Below, in pieces: positions 57,003 through 64,000 of a stretch of 64,000 bases of DNA. The notes under the pieces are model-generated. The model searched no databases, was not told the origin of the DNA, and worked only from the letters and a program-made list of their open reading frames with translations. Origin of the DNA: Pelagomonas calceolata (lineage: Eukaryota; Sar; Pelagophyceae; Pelagomonadales; Pelagomonadaceae). A program made the position numbers and the translations under genes. Every line of letters starts with the position of its first letter. Within the stretch, counting starts at the first letter, position 1. The stretch spans positions 3,224,001 through 3,288,000 of the forward strand of contig CAKKNE010000001.1 in NCBI GenBank assembly GCA_918797485.1, read 5' to 3'.

Positions 57003-60000
57003 TTACGGCCCCGACCGCTCCCGCTTCGCCGCCCGCAGCGCCAGGGCCTTCTCGCGGTTCTTCGCGATGCGCAGCTGCAGCGCGCGCTGCTTGTTCGCCT
57101 CGGCGCGCGCGCGCTGCGCGTCGCTGAGGGCGTCCGGGGGCGGCGCGGGGACCTCGCGGAGCGGTTCTCGCGGCGCGGCGACGGGCGGTGGCCCGCGCGG
57201 CCCGGCGGGAGACGGCACGGGCGGCCCGCGCGGCACCGGCACGGGCGGCGCACCTCCAGCCGGCACCGGCGGCCCGCGCGGCCGCGGCGGCGGCACGGGC
57301 GGCGCGCCACCGCCAACAGCCGGGACGAGCGGCGGCGGCGGCGGCCGCGCCGGTGCCGCGGGCGCCTCGAGCCACGCGGGCCGCGGCGGCCCTTCTTCCT
57401 CGGGCGGCGACGGGAGCGTGTCCGAGCCCGAGGGCAGCCGGAACTGGGGCGGCGCCGGAGGCGGCGCGACGACGGGCGGCGCGCCACCGGCCGGCACCGG
57501 TGGTCCGCGCGGCCGCGGCGGAGCAACGACGGGCGGCGCGTCGGCGTTGGACTCCTGCGTCCAGTCCCAGGCCGGCGTCGGCGGCGCCGGCGGCGCCTCT
57601 CCGTTCGCCTCCAGGAACCGCTCCATGCGCGCTGCAGCGCCGTCGCCTTCCGGCGCGGGCGCAGGCGGCGGCGCCCGCGGCGATCCAGCAGGAGACGGGT
57701 CGTCGAAGCCCCAGACGTCCTGGTTCGCCTTGGCTTTCGAAGCGCCGCACGCCCCGCAAGTTTCGCCCGTCTGGCCCGCGGCGAAGCACTCGAGGCACAT
57801 CCAGGGCACCTCCTTCTTTCCTTGGGAAGCGGCGTCGAGGCCCCAGACCTGTGTGGAAATCAACCAGTGAGTTAGGTTATTGCGTGGACCTTCGTGAGCC
57901 TCCACGCCATCGAGCCGACGCGGCTAGTCGATGGCGTGGGACGCCCGAAATTTTATTCCACACAGGCCGAGACGTCATTTCCCGCGAAGGCCGCGTGGCG
58001 CGGCATCTTTTTCTGGAAGGCCACGGACGCCAGAGCGCCGTTCTGCGCACTTAACTTCTCGAGATCGTACAGGTCGTCGCAGCGTCGTAAAGCGACAAAG
58101 TCGGCAACAGCCCTGAGTAACGCCGACCGCGACGACGATGCTGGAGGAGCCACTATCTGTCCAGTCCGCGGCGGCGGCCGACCGGCGTGGCCGCTCCGTA
58201 ACGCGCGGCGCCAGCCGTCGGCGAGTCGCGCCTTGTACTGCACCGGGCCCGTCCAGTTTCGTTGTTTAACGACTTGGAGCTGCTTCTCGTTCAACCGCCA
58301 GCTCCTATCTTGTTTCGCCGCAGCGCGAGCTGGATCCACGAGTTTCCTTTTCACTTGCCCGCCGACCTGGGACGAGCGCCACGCGTCTATACTCAACCTT
58401 TTATCGACCCGTCGAGGCCAGGACGGCTGCACCCGTCGAGGTACGAGTCGCTTCGACAGGTCCGTCCGCAACCGCAGTCCTCGTCTGTCTCGTAACGCGT
58501 GAACCACAGCAGCTGAACGTTTCCCAGAACTCTCGAACTTCTTCTCCTCGCCGGGCACCATGAGCAGTACCACTCTACCAGTCCTCTTGCGAGCCGTACG
58601 ACCCATCCTCTGGACCATGCGAATAGGACTTCCAACTTGATCGTAGAAGACACAAACGTCGACGGCGCCGATATCCAGACCTTCCTCCGCAATACAAGTG
58701 GCCACGAGCACATTCGAATCGTTCCGCAGGAACGCCTCGACGGCGTTCTTCTGCGACGACTGCTTCATGCCGTCGCCGCCGCCCTGGCCGACGAAGCGCT
58801 GGACTCTCAACAAATCGCCGGAAGCTCTCGACAACGCGTCGCCGATCTCGTCCACACTTTGCCGCGTGCCCGTGAACACCATGGCTCTAGAAGATTTGTG
58901 GGCCTCCCGCGCGCGCTGGAAGTGGTCCACGAGGAGCTCTCGCAACTTCGTCGTCTTCGGGTGCTCTCCGGACGATCGTAGGGCCTTCAGAGCGTCTAGG
59001 AACTGTGGACTCCCAGCCAGCCGTTGCAACGCCCGATCACCGGGCGGGACACTCTCACTTCGTGACAATTTAGCAGCGACGTCCCGAGCTACCGAACGCA
59101 CGGATTCCAACTTCTCCAAGGCTCCCGTAGTGCCGTAGTGCCGTAGAGCGTCCGCCGCCGACGCGAGCTTGTGCGCGACATGTTTGTCCGCATACGACAC
59201 CCTATTGTTATCGCGACCGGCCTGCAACACCGTATAGGCTCGCAGCGTCGACAAGTCCGTGCTATGTAAAGCGCCCGCATTCTGTAATCTTTTGAGAAAG
59301 GGCTCGGCGACCTTCTGGAGCGCCTCGAGGCCTTTTTTGACAACAGGCCCCTCTTCACAAATGATCTTCTCGATGAGGCGGTGGTGCGTATATTTGGCCA
59401 CGTCGGGGTCGTCCTCGGTCCGCACCTCCACGTGCGCGATCCTGCGCGGGGCGTCGCGGTCGCTCGACTCTGTCCGCCCACGACCTCCTCTCCTGGAGAC
59501 GACGCGCGTCGATGGCGTGAAGGCACCGCAGCACCGCGGGACGCCGAGATCGTACCGCAAGTTGTCGACGACGTCCTGGACCCCGGCCACGTCACTGCCC
59601 GGTGTGGCGGACAATGCCAAGACGCGAAAATGGGCGTGTCTAAAACCCACATGCTTCACCACGGAACAGTAGGCGTACTTCTTGAGCGCGCGATGCGCCT
59701 CGTCCACCACTAACAGTACTACGCGACTAGCATCAAACACGCCTTTCGCCAGGTCGTTCGCCACGGTCTGCGGCGTGCAGTAGAAGACGCGCCGTTTCCT
59801 CCATAACTCTCGTCTACGTTCGACCGGGACGTTGCCGTCGAGCTGAGCCGTGTCTTCCTCGGGGAGACCGACCACGTCGTGGCACGCCTCGACTTGCTGC
59901 GCCACCAAAGGTTTCGTCGGGGCCATGAAAATAATTTGACCGTCGGGGAACCACCGATGATAATTGTACATGAGCACCGCCGCTATTAATGTCTTTCCCA

Positions 60001-60274
60001 ATCCGGTAGGTAAACATACTAACGTGTTCTTCAGTAACGCCTGCTTGACGATCTGTTCCTGGTACTGGCGCACCGGATAGTTGTTCGGGTAGGTCCAGGT
60101 CTCGCAGGCGCCCTCGTCGATGCGCGCCGTCCACCGCGGACAGAGCTCGGAGTCGCCCTCGCAGCAGTTACCATGTGGGCGCGTGGCCCAGGAGTGGTCG
60201 AGCGGCTCGCGCTTCTTCTTCTTCTTTTCCGGTTCTTGCTTGGTTCTTGGGGCGAAGAAGTTGAAATCGGCCAT
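57003..60274 (-). CDS. FANCM/Mph1-family helicase with RanBP2 zinc finger
   Basis: Exons 59556-60274, 57974-59441, 57003-57848; 1,010 residues. SF2 motifs: LPTGLGKTLIAA (Walker A), FMAPTKPLVAQQ, VVDEAHRAL, ALSATPG, then after the first introner VEVRTEDDPDVAKYTHHR, a FANCM/Hef signature. Helicase C: GTRQSVDEIGDAL, VLVATCIAEEGLDIG, FYDQVGSPIRMVQRMGRTAR. After the second introner come a RanBP2-type zinc finger (PWMCLECFAAGQTGETCGACG) and a long Pro-rich tail ending in a basic helix. FANCM/Mph1 remodels stalled forks and D-loops. A RanBP2 finger (RNA or ubiquitin binding) at the C-terminus is not known to me for this family. No ERCC4 nuclease domain. Confidence 0.9.
57849..57973 (-). mobile_element. 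introner, family A, reverse orientation (125 nt)
   Basis: Duplication GTCTCGGC / GTCTGGGG (6 of 8). CTGTGTGGAATAAAATTTCG ... TCACTGGTTGATTTCCACACAG reversed relative to the oxygenase copy. Reading through it stops at once (CVE stop), so splicing is required to reach the zinc finger. Confidence 0.9.
59442..59555 (-). mobile_element. introner, family B (114 nt) in the helicase
   Basis: GTACGATCTCGGCGTCCC ... GACGCCCCGCGCAG. Joins VVDNL-R to IAHVEVRTED, the order expected for FANCM. No clear target duplication beyond GG. Confidence 0.92.
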
Positions 60275-60722
60275 CGCGGCGCCCGCGCTCGGTCACGGCG
60301 CCGGCGTCCGGTGACCCGGCTTTGGCCCGTACGTGTGCTGTCGGTTGCGCGCGCGGCCGCTCCGCGATATCACGCGCTGCGCGGCCAACTTATGCGGCCG
60401 CGCGGGCGTTTGGGGTCTGCCGCAGTTGATTGCCCGCAGCGCCTCCGCGGCGTCCTATGGGCGCGCCAAGCGCAGCCGGCCGTCGCAGCACTGCTGCGCG
60501 AAGCCACCAGCACAGTCCTGGCGAGCAGTTCGCCTGGTAGCGCCGCGCAAAGACCGCGCCGCGTCGGTCCTCGGTTTGTTCTCGCTAGTAGGTCTACAAG
60601 CTAGCCAAAACGCCCGCGCGCTAGTCCTAGCACCGTAACATCGACTAAACGCCCGCGCGCACTAGTGCTAGCACGGGATGCCAAAACGGTACGCCGCCGA
60701 CGCGAAAACCCAGCACTCCATG
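60275..60722. other. intergenic, 448 bp, with palindrome cluster
   Basis: Between the helicase start and CPSF73 stop. Contains a dyad-like palindrome (60584-60605) and two more CTAG dyads in an imperfect 45-bp repeat (60605-60680) sharing AAACGCCCGCGCGC. No gene seen. Confidence 0.5.
60584..60605 (+). promoter_or_regulatory. dyad motif copy, divergent
   Basis: GCTAGTAGGTCTACAAGC then TAGC: 12-nt spacer, near-perfect inverted repeat. 310 bp upstream of the helicase. Confidence 0.5.
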
Positions 60723-63172
60723 TTACCCCCCACTCGAAGTCGGGATCGGCACGCACACTGACAAAGTCCGCTCGAGCAGCTTCCGCAGCCGCCTTCGCAG
60801 CGCGTCGTCGTCCGACGCGACGTCGGCGCGCAGCTCGCTCCCTTCGCGCACTAATCCACAGGTCGCGCTCTGCTCGTCGAGGACGACCTTCATCAGACAA
60901 ATGTACTCTTGTTCGTCGCCGTCCGCCGGTTCGCAATCCGTCACGTTCTCCTCACCGAAGGAATCAGATAACGCGTCCCGGACCAATGCGGCAGCAGCGG
61001 CGCCGCCGTCGCGCTGGGTCGCCGGCGGCGCGCAGCAGGGCCCCGCATTCCTCAAAGCTGGTACGGAAGTCGCCGCGTGTAACGCGAGACAAGCAGTGGC
61101 GTCGGCGACCGCATCACCCAAGGGTGCCGCATTCCAATTTAATGTTAACTCCTTCTCCCCTGCTTCTAGTCCATAAACAGACGCACGCACGGCGCCACAA
61201 ATGACCCATCCTTTCTCGAAGGCGCCGTCGCACTCGTCATCTGTCGCAGTGCCCTCTTGCACGTCCGCGAAGGTCTGCCTCAGCAGAAAGTCCAAGCCAT
61301 CTACTCCACAACTTAATCGTAGTCGTACCGTCTGCGCTAAGGCCGTGACCGCGAGAGGCGAACTGTCCCTTAATTCATCATCAGCGTAGAGCGTCGTTCT
61401 CAAATCCCTCCTTACGAGTACGCCAGCCTGCACTCTCCTACGTTTCGGCTTGTCTACGTCACTCATCTGATCGTCGTCCCACGTCGCGCCCACGCAGGCC
61501 GCCCGTCGGTCGCGTTGGAACTTCATCTTCACCAATTGGCCGTTCTCCGGCGAAGACACGGTCGGTCTTCTGTCCGACGGCCACTTGTTTGTTTCTTGCA
61601 CTAGTTTACCCTTCAGGCGGTCCATCTCGTTCTTCTCGCCATGCACTAAGACGATGTTGTCGGGCCTGCGTCGACCGACGGCGTCGCGAGACACGTCGAC
61701 TCTCTGACGGCCACGTCGACGGCGTCGCGGCGGCGTGATATCGTGGAGACGCCATCTTCCCAAAGTTGAAGTTCAGAAACCTTCAGAAACAGACACTGCG
61801 TCACGGACCGCGTCGCCTCCACGAACGAAAAGTTCTGGAAGAAGTCGACGTGGGCACTGAAACTGACAGAGACCACCGTACACCGTCGCGCTTGGACCCG
61901 CCCGTCCATCGTTCTCACCTCGTCCGGTTCACTCAAGATTTGCTTCGCCAGCGTGCCTTCGACGGAGTACCCCGCAATGACCACACCGTTCCGTTCCGAC
62001 GAGGCCCACTTGTCAAACAATCTACGAGAAACACCACTCTGGAGCATACCAGGAGCCGCCATGACGACGCAGGGCCCCGTGTCGTCGAGATCATCTACCG
62101 AATTCAAATTTTGCACATGTGCAAACCTAAAGGGGTTCGCGACGTCCATCTGGTCCCTCACCTGCGTGTGTACGCGTGGACTCGCGCGAAGACGCCATCG
62201 CCGCGAGTTTCGACACTGGTCGCGGACGTGCTGGTTCATCATGTTTATATACGTCTGGTAGACCCTCAAAGCGCGCGTCGCCATCTTGGAAGCGTAGAAG
62301 ACGGGAATCCGGTGGAGATCCTCCCGCTCCTTCCAGTACTCGTCCAGGATCAACAGTAACTCTTGCGCCCGCCCGAGGGCAAAGGCCGGGATCAAACATC
62401 TACCGCCCCGTTGCACGATGCGCTCGATCGTCGACGTGAACAAAGCTTCTCGGACATCTCTGGATTCATGTTTTTGAGTTCCGTAAGTGCTCTCCATAAT
62501 TAACACGTGCGGTTCCAGAGAAGGTACCTCCGCAGGTACTAAATGACGATCCTCCTCCATACTGTAGTCTCCGGTATATAGCAAGCGCACGCCCCCGATC
62601 TCGATGTAGAACATCGCCGCGCCAAGAACATGTCCAGCGTTATAGCTCCAGAACCTAATGCCGTTGTGTTCGACGACCTGGTGGAAGTCGACCAACTCGA
62701 CCTTGTCGCAACAATTAGCTAGGTCCGCTTCGTCGTACAAGCCGTCCCTGCCACCGCTCCCTTCGCCGCCTTGCTTCCTGCCGTCGCCCGACGGTAGTAA
62801 ACGAATGTAATCGGACAGTAGTAGTCTCATGACGGCTCTTGTGGCGTGGGTCATGAAGATCCTGCCTTTAAAACCCGTTTTCTCCGTCAAGTACGGGACG
62901 CCGGCCGCGTGGTCGATGTGGAAATGAGAAACGAGGAGTAGGTCTACGGTTGATAAGTCTACGGTGTCTAAGAATGGGAGGGCATCTAAGCCGGATCTAC
63001 CGGGATGAATGCCGCAATCTAATAAAACGGACCTCCCTCGAAATTCCAGTAGATGGCAGGAACGACCGACTTCTTTGCCGCCGCCCAAAGGTGTTATTTG
63101 TAAGGTGTCCTCCATGGGCTGCGGGGCTTGTGTGGCGCCCGCGACGACCTGGACGGGCGGGGGCTCGGCCAT
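60723..63172 (-). CDS. CPSF3: CPSF73 pre-mRNA 3'-end endonuclease
   Basis: Exons 62228-63172, 61809-62161, 60723-61665; 746 residues. Metallo-beta-lactamase core: SHFHIDHAAGVPYL (HxHxDH), GHVLGAAMFYIEI, LLYTGDYSMEEDRHL, ESTYG; beta-CASP: GRCLIPAFALGRAQELLLIL, GPCVVMAAPGMLQSGVSR, NGVVIAGYSVEGTLAKQIL, SFSAHVDF. After intron 2 comes PDNIVLVHGEKNEMDRLK with the C-motif His. The C-terminal 200 residues match CPSF100/73 C-terminal domain length. It cleaves pre-mRNA at the poly(A) site. Frame joins give IAHVN-type contiguity with human CPSF73 around MMNQHVRDQMDVANPF. Very sure. Confidence 0.95.
61666..61808 (-). mobile_element. introner, family D (143 nt) in CPSF73
   Basis: Sense start GTCCGTGACGCAGTGTCT, end CCGTCGGTCGACGCAG. 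Shares its first 18 bases (one mismatch) with the giant-gene intron 26466-26578. Joins VEATR to PDNIVLVHG. Confidence 0.82.
62162..62227 (-). mobile_element. short introner, family A-like (66 nt) in CPSF73
   Basis: Flanks GTCCGCGACCAG / GTGAGGGACCAG (8 of 12). Sense ... GTGTCGAAACTCGCGGCG ... TACACACGCAG. Length is a multiple of three, but CPSF73 homology (NQHVRDQ-MDVANPF) requires removal. Confidence 0.85.
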
Positions 63173-63365
63173 GATGACTGCTGCTGTTTAGAGCCGGCTC
63201 GAGGCGCTCGCGAGGTGTGGGGCTTGCAGGGGCTGTTTCGGAGCGCGGCGTGGCAGCGCAGCGGCGCCAGGCGCTTGTGTATTATAAAGTGGTGCTGCGG
63301 CGACCGCGTCTGGCTGCTTAAGGCCAACAGCGAGTGCTTTTAGCCTGCTTTTGCTCTCTGCTCCC

Positions 63366-63387
63366 CCTAGTGTCGATGTACGCTAGC
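63366..63387 (+). promoter_or_regulatory. dyad motif copy
   Basis: CCTAGTGTCGATGTACG then CTAGC; 12-nt spacer. 64 bp before the MYND gene, 194 bp before CPSF73 (divergent pair). Confidence 0.55.
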
Positions 63388-63450
63388 CCAGCCAATCTCG
63401 ACGCTGCTCGTCTGAAGGGCTAGAATTTGTGTCTTGGTGTGATCTGGGCC

Positions 63451-64000
63451 ATGTCGGACCGACCCTGTGGCCCACCGATTCCGAAACGCCAGCCGGAGAC
63501 GGCTGCGGCGACGTGCGGCCCGCACATCCGGCGCCCTGGCTCTGCGCAGCCGCGCGCATCCGTGCCGGCGCGGGAAACCGGGCCACCGATCCCCGCGCGC
63601 GCGAGCGCTGCCGACGCCGGGCCCTGTGGACCACCGATTCCCGCGCGCGCGAGCGCTGCCGAGCAAGTGTCGGTCGTCCCGCAGCGCGCCGCGTCCGCAA
63701 CGACGCTAACGCGCGCGAGGGCCGCCAAGGCCGACGCCGCCGCCGCGCTCAAAAAAATGCCGAAGCGGTCCGCCCTCTTCAGCAAGACGCTGATGCAAGC
63801 TCAGAAGACGAGGGACGGCCGGACGTGCTCCTGGTGTAAATTGGTCGGCAAGCGCAATTTAGACAATGTGACGCTGGCCCCCTGCGGGCCCTGCCTGCGG
63901 CGGCGCGGCGTTTCTGTCCTTTATTGTTCTAGAAAATGCCAGCGCGAGGCGTGGCAGACGCACAAACCAATTTGTGCCGCGACGCCCTGGTCCCTCGCGC
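63451..64000 (+). CDS. MYND zinc-finger protein, 3' end outside window
   Basis: Open from the ATG at 63451 to the window end (183 codons). A Pro/Ala-rich N-terminus with two copies of GPPIPARASAA leads into a MYND finger: CSWCKLVGKR, CGPC, YCSRKCQREAWQTHKPIC. MYND fingers bind PxLxP peptides in transcription and chromatin proteins. Whether a SET, ankyrin or other domain follows is not visible. Also the partner of a divergent promoter with CPSF73. Confidence 0.82.
   Translation, partial: MSDRPCGPPIPKRQPETAAATCGPHIRRPGSAQPRASVPARETGPPIPARASAADAGPCGPPIPARASAAEQVSVVPQRAASATTLTRARAAKADAAAALKKMPKRSALFSKTLMQAQKTRDGRTCSWCKLVGKRNLDNVTLAPCGPCLRRRGVSVLYCSRKCQREAWQTHKPICAATPWSLA

Overview
This is nuclear DNA of a GC-rich unicellular alga, most likely a pelagophyte stramenopile of the Aureococcus/Pelagomonas type. 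The reasons are compact genes with short intergenic gaps, eukaryote-only families (U2AF1, CPSF73, CDKL kinase, SET, MYND, HSF, MYB, ATP23), and above all dozens of near-identical short introns with terminal inverted repeats. These are introner elements, known from Aureococcus and Micromonas. The species call is inference. An RJL GTPase and a CDKL kinase, both flagellum-associated families, hint at a flagellate cell.

Layout. 1-22 kb holds mostly single-exon genes: a cation/proton antiporter fragment, HSF, an SLC49-like transporter, an IQ-motif protein, an RJL GTPase, a HAD remnant, two unknown proteins, an expanded MYB, a membrane protein, a CS-domain protein, a CDKL kinase, U2AF1 and a Sel1 protein. 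22-23.5 kb has two small secreted proteins, one with tiny exons. 23.6-35.9 kb is a single minus-strand gene of 22 exons that splices in frame to about 3,080 residues. 36-46 kb has an LRR protein, a PTGES2-like thiol enzyme, a membrane protein, an 8-exon EF-hand membrane protein and a SET protein. 46-56 kb has a MAPK/CDK-like kinase, a coiled-coil gene with an apparent frameshift, a small protein overlapping a 2OG oxygenase, a RINGv-TPR protein, ATP23 and two tail-to-tail ankyrin genes. 57-64 kb has a FANCM-type helicase with a RanBP2 zinc finger, CPSF73, and a MYND protein running off the end.

The introners were resolved by joining reading frames, and all multi-exon models below close in frame. 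Family A (ends CTGTGTGGAAATC / GATTTCCACACAG) is flanked by about 8-bp target duplications that begin with GT. The first copy supplies the 5' splice site and the element supplies the terminal AG. Family A is spliced in either orientation. Family B starts G(T/C)NCGATCTC and ends CGCGCAG, and includes two GC-AG introns. Smaller families C and D and one A/B chimera are also present.

Two further patterns stand out. A dyad motif, GCTAG-TGTCTTAC-N3-4-CGCTAGC, recurs about nine times, always in 5' intergenic DNA. A hairpin-bearing repeat lies 86-89 nt beyond the stop codons of two genes. All coordinates are from manual reading. Splice models rest on frame closure and homology, without transcript evidence.
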